This document shows positions 50,853 to 63,900 of a stretch of DNA of 64,000 nucleotides, one piece after another. Under the pieces are notes generated by a model. The model saw only the letters and a list, made by a program, of their open reading frames with translations. It was not told where the DNA came from and searched no databases. This stretch comes from Callaeas wilsoni. Taxonomy: Eukaryota > Chordata > Aves > Passeriformes > Callaeidae. The position numbers and the translations under genes were made by a program. Where the stretch lies: the NCBI GenBank assembly GCA_013398955.1, contig VWPU01008361.1, positions 124,001-188,000 of the forward strand, in the 5' to 3' direction. Position 1 is the first letter of the stretch; every line of letters begins with the position of its first letter.

Positions 50853-51103
50853 AGGGACTTTTCACAAGGTTGTGCACTGATAGGACAAGAGGAAATGGCT
50901 CTGAACTGAAAGAGGGCAGATTTAGGTTAGATATAAGAAAGAAATCCCTCACTTTGAGAGTGGTGAGGTACCAGCACAAGTTTCCCAGAGAAGCTGTAGA
51001 TGTCCCATCCTTGGAAGTGTTGAAAGCCAGCCCAGATGGGACTTTGAGCAACCTGGGCTAGTGGAAGGTGTCCCTGCCTGTCGCATGGTAATTGGAACAA
51101 GAT
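50853..51103 (+). mobile_element. CR1 LINE ORF2 C-terminal fragment lacking its 3' tail
   Basis: Reads GGGACTTTTCACAAGGTTGT then the stretch encoding DRTRGNGSELKEGRFRLDIR, the highly conserved end of CR1 ORF2. It continues through TTTGAGCAACCTGGGCTAGT and GGAAGGTGTCCCTGCC to TTGGAACAAGAT. This frame stays open for 63 codons (50870-51061). The usual GATCTTTAAGGTCCCTTCCA and octamer terminus are absent. CR1 inserts from its 3' end, so the tail must have been deleted later or replaced. Confidence 0.88.
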
Positions 51104-52497
51104 TATGAATACGAAAACAAAGTTGGATACGTAAATTATTTGGTGCCTTCCCTGTTTTGAGTTTTCAACTGTACTGCTCAGATTGGGAAACTGAAAGTAG
51201 CTGATAGGAGAGTAAGTCACCCACACATGACTAAAATTTAGTTTAGAGCCCATGAGACAGCAAGATGAGCTGTGTCTCTTAGGTGTTTGAACACTGAGTT
51301 GGATGACGATGCTGACCTAACAGTAGCAGAAATATAATCCTGCCACGTTGATCATTTTTCACACGTTCCCAGTTGGTTGTTTGACATTCAACTGGAAAGA
51401 GTTATTGTTTTTCTCCATTTTTTTCCTTCTCTGTTAGCCAAAATAGCGAAACCATAGCATCAGTGTTGTTTGAAAATATATTTATGTTTGTTTTCCCTAT
51501 AAAAAGAGATAATAATGTTATGTTCCAATAATATTAAGTTGCAATGTTATTTGCAAGATTGCAGAGCTTTTAATTTTCTGATTATTTCCACAGTGGGAGT
51601 TTCAGCTCAATTTCAACCAAGACACTTCTATCTGTTTCGGTTATTTTTTTATTACAGCTAGAAGCAACAATAATTGCCTTTAGTGTATGAAAACATGACT
51701 GAGGAGACAATTGTTGTCCCTAAAGAGTAAAATCATCAGCATACATTTTTGATGTAAAATTTTTGTAAATTAATTGCAAGATCCTATAAATATTATATTT
51801 ACAAAAATTGTGTTGTCTGCTGTCTTCAAAGAAACAATCGTTGTCTTTTTTTTTTTTGTAAACTATGCTTCATACACACTGCATTTCCTGAGGCAGAAAA
51901 CAAAAACATGGAACAAAATATTAGCCTTCTACTTTTGCAATTTTACATTCTACTACTTTTCTTTTCCGACACAAGGTTTGGGGTTTTTTTTAATATAATT
52001 CTGGAAGCATACAGGAAAAAGATCAGTAACATTTTCAGTAATCAAGCCCCATTTTCAGTATTTCGCTATTCAAGTGATAAAAAACCCAGAAATATTTATC
52101 TCAAGCGTTAAGGCAGTGGCTTTGCATATAATTTCATCATAAATCAGAAAATAATTCAAAATATTGAACATTTTGTGGAATATTTTTCCACAATTTCTAT
52201 TAAAAAATGGTAACACGGAATCTTTTAGATTTTCTCTAATTAAATGAATTCAACTTGAAGTACTCCAATCCACAGTTATATCTTGGAAAATTATCTATCA
52301 AGACTTCTAACAGAATTATCTTCCACAGCCACTCCATAGAGGAACCTGACAGACTGTCCAAGAACAGGAAGTACAGTTGTTAAAAGCCTCTGAAATAACT
52401 TGGGTTGATGCCAAAATTAATAAATGCAATTAAAATTACTCTACTTTGTTTCCATTTTTCTTGTTAGAAAATTAAATAAGTTGTCTTTTTGCTGTGG

Positions 52498-52550
52498 AAA
52501 AAAACAAAAACCCAACTAAACAAACAAATAAAACCCCAAACAAACAGAAA
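52498..52550. repeat. CAAA-rich low-complexity tract
   Basis: A-rich tract with repeated ACAAA units and CCC interruptions. No associated element body. Confidence 0.85.
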
Positions 52551-53555
52551 TAACTGGATTTTGGATTTAATCTGACTAGCATCTTTTCAATTGTGTTCGC
52601 TCTCAGTGTGGTGTATCCTGTGTAACCCAGATGTACAGAAATTTCATATGATTTATGAATACACAGGACAGCACTCAAGGCACACATATTGCATCCTTTT
52701 CCTGTCGCTGCATTTGAATGCAGGAGCCACAGAATATTTTGGATAAATAAGCTCAGAGGCTTTTTTGAAGGAGATGGGCAGTGTTACAACTAACATCAAG
52801 AACAGTGATTAGTTCCAATAGATATTTCAGCAGATTTACTCCAGTCAGAATGCTGGTATTTGCTTTTGAGCAGGCAGCACATTGCACTTATATCAAATAG
52901 TGCTAGCAAATTTGCTGCTAGAAAAAGTTGTAGAAAACCTAGGAAAATTCATTATTTGGAAATCATACTTTCATAAGATCTGATCTCCAGAGATGATTAG
53001 GGATCAGACTGCACAAACTACCAGAAATATCTGAGGACATAATTTCATATGTCTTTGACAACTTCAGAGCAGGTCAGCCTGTGATTATTTACTTATTTGT
53101 TTATTTTTGAAGCCACAGTAGCAGAAGATGCCTTTCTGAGCTAGTGACAGCAACACATTTTCTCACATACCACTGGAGACTGGTGCGATAGAAGGACTCC
53201 AGCTGACCTGCCAGCACTGGAGGGAATGTGAGTGTCCTCTGGGGCATGGAAATTCATCTCCAAGTAATACAAATGAGTAGCAGTGCTCTTTCCTGACATA
53301 ATACCATTGCAAGCAAGCTCTCAACATATTTACCAACTCTATGGGATTAACCAATACTATGCTGATTAGCCAATAAGTATTGAATCATCTTTTGCTTCAG
53401 AAAAGGATCATTGTATCCGACTTGGAAAATACTGCTGGCTTCCAACCACATCCCCTATAAACAAAGCACGGTACTTCAGTGCCGATAAACTCTGTAGGGA
53501 ATTTTAACCGCAGAAGTAGTTCATATCTACAGCATCTATATCTATGGCAGCTCTG

Positions 53556-53580
53556 TCTATCTATCTATCTATCTATCTAT
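53556..53580. repeat. (TCTA)n microsatellite
   Basis: Six and a quarter perfect TCTA units, directly preceded by related ATCTATATCTATGG sequence (53534-53547) that looks like decayed units of the same repeat. Likely polymorphic in length between individuals. Confidence 0.97.
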
Positions 53581-54369
53581 GAAAATAACTAGGAAAAGGA
53601 ATAGTAGTTGAACCTTAAGTGATTGTGCATCATCTGTCTGCATTCATATTTCAGCATTTAAACGTTTCACCACCAGGAATATGAAAGGGTTAAACAGCAG
53701 CAGATTTCTTGTGCTAGATAACTTAATGAAAAACATTCAGGGTGCTTTTTAAGAACAACAGATTCATGCATGGCAATTTTTAGTTTGGTTTTTTTTTTTT
53801 AGTTTTTCACAAGGAAAATGTAGGCAAGACAGACTTTGCTGTAATTCTTCCTAATTGCTCTAATGCATTTTATTTTATTTTACTGTTCTCAGTTTATAAA
53901 AACAGTTAGCATCAGTTTGTTTTCATTTTTAATGGAGATAAACTCATTCTTTTCTTCCTGAAAAACTTCACAATATGGTTGGAAATGTCAGCAATAATTA
54001 GACAAAATGCTTGTGAAAACATAAAATAGAAACAATACATCTTTTTATAATGGAATCAGTTTGTCTGATTATCTCAAACAATGTACATTTCCAACTGCCC
54101 AGGAGGGTCATTAGAGCTTATGAAAATCAAACTCTCTTTTTTCTGCTTCATACATCATGGACAACAATATTGTCTCCAGGATCATTATATATTGCCTGGC
54201 TTTATAAATATATGTTAGACTTTCTTGAGCTAGAGTGAACCCAGAGCATGAAATGCATTCAAAAATAGAAACAAGCGAGGGAAAGAAAAAAGAAAATAAT
54301 GATATTAACTTAATAACCGTTACATAGAAATTATAAAAGGAAAGATAACTTCACTGAATACAGTACTCA

Positions 54370-54570
54370 AGGGTCCTTGGTTCAATTCTGTCTTCAGCCA
54401 CAGATTTCCAGTATAACCTAAGGAAAGTCATTTCTACCCTATGCACAACGAGGGCTATTTGTCCTTTAAAGAAATGATTGTGACAGCACTCCCTTCTGAG
54501 GTCCTGTCAAGGTGTGAAGCCTAATTCAGAAGTTTTTGTTATTCCTTTGAGATACACTCAGAGAATCGAC
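54370..54570 (+). repeat. MIR-like ancient SINE fossil, near full length
   Basis: Blocks occur in the consensus order of amniote MIR-type SINEs. TCCTTGGTTCAATTCTGTCT matches the tRNA-derived head with box B GGTTCAATTC. CAGCCACAGATTTCCAGTAT then AACCTAAGGAAAGTCA matches 'CTGCCACAGACTTCC..TGACCTTGGGCAAGTCA'. GACAGCACTCCCTTCTGAGG and GTGTGAAGCCTAATTCAGAA GTTTTTG match 'TAGCACTTCCCTACCTCACAGGG..GTGAGGATTAATTC..GTTTGT'. TTTGAGATACACTCAGAG matches 'GCTTTGAGATACTCAGA'. The whole length of about 200 bp is plausible for a near-complete copy. It is non-coding and long inactive. Confidence 0.65.
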
Positions 54571-55798
54571 AAGAGCATCACTTTACCTTTTTTCCCATTT
54601 GTCGAAATGGGGCTACTATTCCCCTACCCTCACTGGAGATCTTATGGATGCAATTCGTTAGTGTGTAAGAGGCATTCAGATATCATGACAACAAGGGCTA
54701 TTTAGTGAGCAAATATCTGGATGGAGTAGGAGGAATTAAGGTACAGTTCCCACTTTACATCAAAAATAGTTTAATATGAAAAACAATGGAAGTCTGATAG
54801 GTTTATCATATGATCAATTATTATCCTGCACTCCAGAAAGCTGGAAAGCTGTCTCAAAGATGACTTTTACACCTGTTTAGTTTGTTATCTTGTAAGGTGT
54901 TGAAATATATTTGTTCTACCCTGTGATTTGAGCACCTTTCTTTTTCTCAGTGATCATGGGTTTTCAGTCTTCACTTGTCTCCTTCAGATTCAGCGACAGA
55001 GTCACCCAGCAGGATGGAGTTCTAGCAATGATGCTGCTTTATTTTGAACAGGATCCCATTATACCAGTTGCCAAAGCTACCAAGGAAAAATTGAAAGTTA
55101 CAGCAAAAACGCAAAAACATACAACACTTTCATTAAAAATTTTATGTTAGAACCTTTTAAGTTTTCAAGATCTTTACCTGTATCTGGAAAATACGGTCAA
55201 AAAAGCAAAAGCATTACAGAATTAATCTGCAATAACCAAATCAAGCATTTCTCTTCTGTAGCAGTAGTGCACGTATGCTCTTGTAAACACAAGCAAATGC
55301 TTACCAATAATGAACTCTGTATTGGCTGCAATGTTCTCGACCAAAGTAGACATGAGGCTTAAAATATTTTTAAATCACACGAAGGAATTAATAAATAAAA
55401 TCCTTCTGGTACTTCCAATTTGCAATGAAGCAATTCCTTCCAGCCAAGCCTTCAGTATAATATTCTGGAGCACATTTCCATTACTGCTGAATGCAGCATA
55501 TTTTCCTGTCTCTCCAGGTATTCTATCGCTGCTGAGGGTTATCTCTGCCCTATCAGAGCAGGTTTATCAGAAGGAGGGGGAGGCTGAGGGACTAAGGTCT
55601 GTCCATCCTGCTCACACTGACTACTGCCTAGGCCTTCCACGCCATGTGAGAAGGGGGAAGTTCCTCAGCCTTCCAGTTGCAATATAGTCTAATACACTCC
55701 AGAATAAAATGCTAAAGCTCCATCATCATCATCCTAAGACAGGAGGTTTGTTCTTAAGTAGCAGACAACAAAGCAAAGAAACACTATGAACAGAGCAC
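54571..55798. other. Non-coding stretch, no gene seen
   Basis: Unique DNA. The overlapping open frames at 54950-55687 are short and have no recognisable domain. No repeat recognised. Confidence 0.6.
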
Positions 55799-56180
55799 CA
55801 GAATCACAGAATTCTGGGGAGCCTGTTCTAGAGCCCAACCACCCTCTGGGTAAAGAATCTTTTTCTAAGATCCAACCCAAACATGCCCTGACACAACTTC
55901 AGGCCATTCCCTCAGGTCCTATCACTGGTCACCACAGAGTGGAGATCAGTGCCTGCCTCTCTTCTTCTCCTCACGAGGAAGTTGTAGACTGCGAAGAGGT
56001 CTCCCTCAGCCTTCTGTCCTCCAGGTTGAACAGACCAAGTGACCTCAGCCACTCCTCATACTGCCTCCCCGCAAGGCCCTTCACCCTCTTTATTGCCCTC
56101 CTTTGGACACACTCCAGTAGTTTAATATCTTTCTTCCATTTTGGTGACCAAAACTGCACATAATATTCAAGGTGAATCCA
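55799..56180 (-). mobile_element. CR1 LINE fragment with internal deletion
   Basis: The left end CAGAATCACAGAATTC is the 3' terminus (minus orientation). It is joined directly to CTGGGGAGCCTGTTCTAGAG. In the related copy at 37954 these two points are separated by about 143 bp. The rest (ACAACTTCAGGCCATTCCCT through TTGGTGACCAAAACTGCACA) is the ORF2 C-terminus. On the minus strand an open segment encodes [20 protein letters not shown] (56159 leftward) and [14 protein letters not shown]. 5' truncated at about 56180. Inactive. Confidence 0.92.
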
Positions 56181-59100
56181 TAAATATATTTATGTTTAGC
56201 TTCTTTTCTTTTTCATATTGTTTTTCTCCTCCAGAAATTGCTGAGGACTTCTTTTAGTTCAGTAAGTCTTAGACAGCTCCATGAGGGTCACAGGTCCAAA
56301 CTTTATTTCACCTCTATACTCATATATTTTTTGTCCAATGAAATGAAGATTCATTGCCAGAATAAGCACAAATTTTGCAGATTGGAACAGCAGAGGAGTC
56401 ACACTTCTCTCTCATGTGTCTCCTACAACACAACGCAGCACAGGAAGCAAAGACCAAGGAAAAACAAACCGGACTGAGACCCGAAGGTTCTGTAAAAAAC
56501 ATTTGCAGACCTCATCATTGAAACAAAGATTTAATCAATAATCAATCAACAGCTCAAATTCATCAGAAACAAAAGGCCAAATTTGGTCCAAGACACAGAT
56601 CCACACATGAGGCTTCCACATGGTAAATAGCCAATGTTTGCAGATGCACACAAGAGTAAATGTTGGAAGAAATATCAGCAGGGAGGGCTGGCCGGTTGTC
56701 GTCAGTCTCTGGGTCAGACTGAAACAATAACGAGTGACATAGAGAGATGGGAGATGAATTTTCACTTTATGTTGGTAGCACAGTGTACAGGACATGTTAC
56801 AAACTCCTGAAAAGCTGATTGTCCTCCGGCCCCTTCTGAAATCTCTGACTGTCAGGACTCCTCAGTCAGTGTTCTCTGCAATACAGACCAGCCTGTCTCA
56901 GCACACCAGCCTGCTGCTCTGTACCTCTGTTTTTTGAGAGGGTGAACCTCAAGAAGCTCAAATGTAACATTTTCTCATCAGCCTAATTCTTCCGTGTAGT
57001 GTACTTGCTTCTGATATTTTCCCACTTGAGTTATTTGCTTGCTGAAGCTTCTCTATTGATGGAGTTCAATAAATGGTGTTTGCCATCAGAGCAATTTGGT
57101 TCTAGTTCTAATTATAGCAACAAGCTGCTTCCTTAAAGCATGTTATGGGTGTTTCATTATTTTAAATTGTTATCTTCCGTAATAATTACAGAAACAGTTG
57201 ATCTTTTCTGAGCAGCCAGCAGCTGCAAATTCTCCCCTTTTCAAATGTCTCATTTTAATAGGTGAAACATCAGGTAAAAATCAAATCAAGTTGTAATATA
57301 ACTCTCCAGAAGAAGATACGTAAGTTACAACACATTGCCTCCAGATTCCATAGAGTTACACTATTCAGAGGTACTGAACCATATCCCTTAGTATAGATCA
57401 TAACAAGCCGTATGCTGCACAGCTCAATTGTGAACACAAAGCCCCTAAATAAATCACACAGCAATGGCAACATTACTAATAGGACTATTGGAATCAAAGG
57501 AAGCAGGGCGATGCATCTGAGAAGAGCCTACATTATTATTCTGTGTGATTTGTTTATGGTATTGTTGGAGAGACTGTTTCTCCCTCCTCCTTTCCCTAGT
57601 CCCTCCAGATTAAGACTGGGAATGAAAAGGGCAGCAGAACTCCAGGAACAGCTGCACACTGTAATCCTACAATCATAAGAAGTGGTAGTCTGGTACTCTC
57701 TGCAAGGCATTTCACTAAACTAACTCGGTCTTCGTCTTTATTCTGACACAATTCAACATTTGAACTCCTCTCTGTTTTCTGCTGTCATGTATTTCTAGCC
57801 CCTGTTCACAGTGATCCCTGAATAGAACACAGCACAGCACACAGAGCAGTTACTAAGACTGCTAACATACATAGCATCATACTTTTGGCCATATTTGCTC
57901 AAAGACCTCTGTCTGTCTTAAGCAGTGATGGAAAATTACTCTTATTTATAAAATGTACAGAAATGTGTGTTTCCAACAGGGGTTAAGACTTTTTCTCCCC
58001 ACTAGAACAGTTATTAAGAACAAAAGAATAAAAATTTATGTTGCTGGATAAATATTCTATCAGCGATGGGAAGCTCCTTAGTGTTTCTATAATATTTAAA
58101 ATTAGTTTGAAGAAAGTATTAGGATTTTATTTATCTATTGATTTATTTCTTTATTTAGTTCTCTAAGGATGGGAGATAAGTTGTATGACCTTGTGGTTCT
58201 CTTCTGACTTAAATCACTGACATTGTGTCAAATCCTTTCCACTATAAGGCAGAGACACTTATCTCGTTTAAGCATGGAGCTAACTGTTTTTAAACATGGA
58301 GTTACCTCTTTGCAGTGATGAAGACAGCCTAATATAATTTGGAAGATAGAGACTCAAATTCTCAAATAAATTATTGACTGCAGAGTGATTTTTTTTTTTA
58401 AAGTGATACAAACAAAAGCTAGATAACATTGAGATACTTTTTAATAGCAGCTTTCAAAATCCCTTAATTGATCACATCAGACAAATAAGACAGGGGGAAA
58501 AAGAAAAGAAAAAAGAAGAAAGAAAAATAAAATAAATACCTTAAAAGAAGAATGAGGGGGGCAGGAACAAAAAAAAATAGGAAAAAACCACCCCAAACTA
58601 CAAACCTGGAGCTCAGCCAATCAATTCAACACTCTCCCCCAGGAACCAATGTACCAAGAGTAGTATAAATCAGGAGTTTATAATAAAATACTAATTCTTC
58701 TTTTCCAAAAATATCAATAGCACTCCCAACATGTTTCAGCCAATAAAGTAAGATTTTGCAATTATGAAGTGTTTAAAGTAATGCTCAGATCAACCAGGTA
58801 GTTACAGCTGTGGTTTTCTGTACTCCTCTTTCATTTTCCCTTTCTTACATGTCCCTCCCACTTTGCATCAGACCAATTAATATCTTTCCTTCCCTAACAG
58901 CTCTCTAGATAATTCGCAGAAGCATTTGTCTGTGTGGCCTAGAATTAAACAGAAACTATTAAACAGTCAATTCCTATCTCTTCTGTAGAATTAATGTCGT
59001 TAACTCCTACCATGCCTTGCTGGGTTCTGGTATGTAAATGAGGTATCTTAAAGAATTTGTAAGGTATTTCTCTCACACTCTGCACATTCTCACCATTTAA

Positions 59101-60430
59101 TCCAGGATGCAGCAGGCCTGTTTTAGTTACAATATGAGAAGTCTTCTTTAATCGCTAATTTTAGCCTTAGTAATCTAAGTAGAAACCAAAAGGAAAATGC
59201 AACAGTCTGCATATTACAGCAACTGAGTTGAAGTTTTGTTATTTTTGATATATGCACCACATTTTATGATTTGCTTTTAAAAACATGCATGACAGACACC
59301 TGAGGAAAATTTGGCTGTGGGAAGGAGGAGGAGAGGATCAAAATGTGTGACTGAGGCTCATGAGCATACTTTGGAGTACTTTCATACTCCATTCTGTCAA
59401 TTTTACTAGAACAATGTGCTCTTATTCTTGGAGGCCTAAGCACATGAGCACTCACTCACCTCTCTAAGTAACCGTGTTCAGGGTCCCATTATACTTCATT
59501 ATGATGATTAATAGCCTCCAAGGCATTTGTAAAAAAGCAGTCCAATGCATTGGGAACATTTTGGTCATCATCGGCACACGGCTCATCTCCTGTGGTCACA
59601 TTAATGACATGACTCCAGCTACCATGCAAAATTGCAGTGCTGGATCAGTGCAGATGTCATCAGATCCCCGTTCATGTCAGGGACTTAATTTTCTTCCTAA
59701 AACACAGAGGTGACATCAGAAATGAGCCTTTTGACATTGCTTTATCAGACAAAGTCAACCTGGTAAGGGGCCAGATGTGTTGCCCCTCCTGTAGTGGCCA
59801 GCAAGCTGTGACCACACAGATGTACACTGCAACTGCAGCCACACTCAGAAACAAGATGCTTCAGCACCTCAGCAGGGCAAAGATGGGACAATGTTTTACT
59901 CTTTTCGGGTCTGACCAGATGCCAGGAGCTGTGTGTCACAGTGCTTGTACAGTATCTGTGCTTTAACCCTAATATGGCTTCTCTTTTCCATCTCATGGCA
60001 CTAGGCTTTATACAACTCCCTTCTGTAAAAATGTAGGGATTTCTGCTCTATCTCAGGCAATCCAATTAATAAATCTGCTGTGTGCAGAAGACCAATATTC
60101 CACAGCTCCCTCTGGAAAAGGCTAAAGCATTTTCTACTTCTCTTCCCAAGACACAGCCAACACCTCTGCGGCCTGTGGTGACCATGCAGCACTGTGTAGG
60201 GCAGGTGGGACCGAAGCGGAAGAAGGAAGATTCCTTCCAACTCAGTCACTTCTAACTGATGCTGTGTGTATGATAAAAGGTCATCAGGGCATTTACCGCC
60301 CTGCTGCTTTATCAGAAGAAAATATGAGGTCCTTGTGCACAAGTAGTCTTTATAAAACATAATCTGCTGATCTGAAGGATACCAACCTCCATCTGACAAC
60401 CAGCTTGGAGAAATATACAGCTCTCATATT
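56181..60430. other. Non-coding stretch, no gene seen
   Basis: No gene recognised. It holds a candidate conserved element at about 57080-57270, a 21-bp near-duplicate (TTTAAGCATGGAGCTAAC / TTTAAACATGGAGTTACC) at 58267-58308, and a polypurine tract listed separately. The open frames at 59474-59966 and 60001-60399 lack recognisable domains. Confidence 0.6.
58492..58527. repeat. Polypurine tract
   Basis: 36 consecutive purines, beginning AGGGGG and continuing as A-rich GA repeats. It is followed after a short gap by another purine-rich stretch with G6 and A9 runs (to about 58586). Low complexity, no element body. Confidence 0.9.
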
Positions 60431-60933
60431 ACAGAATCACAGAATCAATTAGGCTGGAAAAGACTTGTGAGATCATTGAGTCCAACCCTTGACCGAACAC
60501 CATCATGTAAACAAGACCATGGCACTAAGTATCATATCTACAGTTTTCTTAAACACCACCAGGAACAGTGACTCCACACTGTTCCTGGACAGTCCATTCC
60601 AATGTTTAACCATCCTTCTGTGAAGAAATTCCTCCTAATGTCCAACCCGAACCTCTCCTGTGGCAGCTTTTCTGGGGCAGGGCATTTCCTCTCATCCTGT
60701 CTGTTGTTGCCTGGGAGCAGAGACAACCTCCGACTGGCTAAAATCTCCTTTCAGGCAGTTGTAGAGAATGATAAGGTCACCTCTGACACTTCTCCCAGAT
60801 AAACACCTCCAGCTCCCTCAGCTCCTCCTCTTATGACTTACCCTCTAGACCATTCAACAGCTTTGTTGCCCTTCTCTGGACTCCCTCCAGGACCTCAATG
60901 TCCTTCCTCGACTGAGGGACCCAGAATTGGCCC
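60431..60933 (-). mobile_element. CR1 LINE fragment of a third tail class
   Basis: About 500 bp. The left terminus ACAGAATCACAGAATCAATT AGG leads into GATCATTGAGTCCAACCCTT, a different CR1 tail class from the other copies here. The body covers the ORF2 C-terminus. On the minus strand the stretch 60726-60538 encodes ERFGLDIRRNFFTEGWLNIG. The right end (GACTGAGGGACCCAGAATTG) is the 5' truncation point. Small indels break the frame. Minus orientation. Confidence 0.92.
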
Positions 60934-63900
60934 TTATTTGTTATCAAAGTCTTACTTGTGACAGAATCAAAAATTGTCGTTGTTGTTCCACAGACAATGA
61001 ATCAAGACAGGAAAATAAAGAAACTTGATAGAGACCAAAGATGACATTACTGTCAGAGCCCAGATGAGAAGGATTCTCTTTTTTTGGTTCATAGTTTATT
61101 CCAAGGTTTTGTGCACTCATTACGCACTCCCTGAAATCTCTGAGCTGCAGGCAGCCAGATTGCAGGAAAGCAACCATGCATTCAAGCCTATGGAGACAAG
61201 TTAGTGCCTCTCAAAAGCCATACTTTGCTGAAGAGAGGATAGAGAGCCAACAGAAACCATGGCATCTTTTACTCTGGTGATAAATGAGCAGAGCAACCCA
61301 TGTAGAAGTTATCTGTTAGCATTGACAATTGTTAGAGACAATGTAACAGTCTGTAATGTATATAAAATTATTGACATCATATGTGTTTATATTTAGGTTA
61401 AACAACTATATTGTTTTTATAAGAGAAAACTGTTTCTGGAAACAATAGGCCAAATTGCTTTTCCTTGCTAAGAACAATGATGCAATGCTGCCAGTACCAA
61501 CAGTTATTATTACAGAATCAGCTAACTGAAAACACAAGGTCTTTAACAACTTGTATCTTACAAAGCACTCCAAGGCGTGCTGATGCTGTTTTGCTTTGTC
61601 TGCTAGTCAAGATGGGTAAAAGCAATTTGTATTTTGCATCTTGCTCATTACTGCAGTTTTCCCTGTGTATGTTTCCTCCTGTTTTCATTCCTCTTTCATG
61701 AGGGCAAGTATACAAAGCCCCAGCTCTTGTGAATTTTTCACTAACAGAACTAGTTGATGAAATCAGACTCAGATGAACAAAGGAAGGCTAATCCTTCTGG
61801 GATGTACAAGGGGTCCAAAGAAAATGAGAAGGGAACCGAGATGGAAAATACACCCCTGTTAACAGAAATAAACAAGACTTCCCAAAAAATTGGCGATTAC
61901 TCAATCATGGTCACTGCAGCAAATATCTTCTGAACAGTGTCTTGGGTCATCCCATTAAAAAAAATTTAATATACAACTGTAGCACAGTTTGCAACAGATC
62001 TGCATATTTGAGATTTTTTTGAGAGTTAATGTTATGATGATCACAATCAATTCATATATGCCGAAAATGGGACTATAAAATAGAGCTAGACAAAGGAACC
62101 TTTGCCATTTGCTACTTAGATGCAGTTGAAAATAAAGTCTTCAACTTTTCACCATAGCTGACATGTTAGAGATTCACCAGATGTGGACAAGATGCAGCAT
62201 ACTGAGAGTATAAATTGATTTTATATTTAGGTTTCAAATGGATCTCATTGTCACTGAAATGTTAACCTCTCAACAGAAAAATCCACTGGATTTTGCAAAT
62301 GCAAATTTTAAGCTCCCATGCTTGGCACAATAATGAAATATACAGCATTCCTTGTTGTCCTTACCTTTGAACTGCAGGTAACTATACAGAAGTGTTACAG
62401 GACAAAGATACACTTGTGAAATATTCACAAGCTGATGTCTTTGCAGCCCCGTGGGACCTGTGAAGAGCTCTTTTTTCCCCCACATCTCTCTCTCAGACTT
62501 TAAATAATGAGGAGCAGAAAAGGTATGAGACAACATGTCTGTGTGTCTCCTTTGAAATCTTTTCTTACATTACCTTGTTATCTGTGCTCAAGAGCAGCAG
62601 GTATTCCAGCAGTTCAGAGTGTATCCACAGCAAAAACACCCAGCAAAATAGAGTGCCAGTAGACACAGATTTCAGTTACGGGTCCAGTCAGCAAAACACA
62701 GAACAGATACATGCAGGGAGTGGTGGCACAGCTGAGTGGGGGGATATGTGTGTGAAGGGGCAGAAAGGCAGCATTTTGCCAAGCCAGGTAGTTAAAAAAA
62801 TAGATATTTATTAACCATACTGAAAAAACCAACTCTCTTTCCTAATCTGAGCTCACAAAATGCCTTTGTACAGAAAGTTATTCAACTTCCTTAGTACTGC
62901 AGCCTGGATCAAAGCCTGACCACTCCAGAAAGATGAGGGCTGGTCACTGCGCTGGTCACAAGGATTTGGATAATGCTTTTCAATTTAGCTCTCACTAGTA
63001 ACTGCTGAGAAACACTGATGCAGGTAGGGATTTGGAGGTTTTACTATAGTTCTGTATTGTGCATCAAGAAAGACCACTTTGAACCTGGCATGAGGTATGA
63101 GCTGAGTATGAGAGATTTCACTTGTTTCCACACATCTGAGTCAGTCTTCAGTATGTACAAGACTAAAGTCAAACAATTTTTATCAAATGAATCCACTCTG
63201 GCATCCTTGAATGCTAGTCCTTTTCCAGAAGAGGCATCGGTTTTTTAATTTCCAGTTCTCTAAGACTTCTAACTAATTTTTTATCCCCTCTGCATTTCAA
63301 AGACACTTATATAACAGGTACTTTCCCATACTGGCCTTAAAAGCCCTTATTCTCTTTCTTTCATTATTTCAACAGACTAATAGTCGTTGCAACACAGGTG
63401 ACGGTAAATCAAATCAAGTTGAAATGTGGGCCTGACTCATTTTGAGACGATATATGATTTGTTTGCATTACATTATCTTGGAAACCCATAAGCAATGTGC
63501 ACTAACTACATGTCCGCACATGGCAAGAAGATAAATGCTCTTAGTCAGTAATATAAAATCTAAATAAAATTACAATCAGGTTTGGATATTAGGATATCTT
63601 TGCAACACCCTTGGGGCATTGCTCTTATCATTAGCATTATTTGCATTAGAGTAGTGTCCAGAGATCCTGCCTGTGATCAGTTTCAAATTGTGCTAGGCTC
63701 TGGAAAACGTGGGAAGAGACAAAAGTTTTGAATGCTAAATACATAATTACAGGCAAAGAGTGGGAGAAATAAAGGATTGTTATCATCACTACGTAGAGCT
63801 CTGAGGTGTGGAGATTAAATTTTTGTTATAATCTAAGCACAGGCACAGAGAAATGTTGGAGTCCAAGATCACCTTGCATCCAAAGAGTTTGCACACAAGC

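Larger units (their letters stand above)
51104..54369. other. Non-coding stretch, no gene seen
   Basis: No gene recognised. It contains a perfect 8-bp inverted repeat (TTGTGGAA / TTCCACAA) at 52173-52193, an oligo-T run near 51847-51859, and the simple repeats listed separately. Confidence 0.6.

Noticed and set aside
59474..59966. Two overlapping plus-strand open frames with many cysteines and histidines
   Set aside because: Cysteine and histidine spacing does not fit a zinc finger, and both strands are open over the same interval, which indicates base composition rather than coding.
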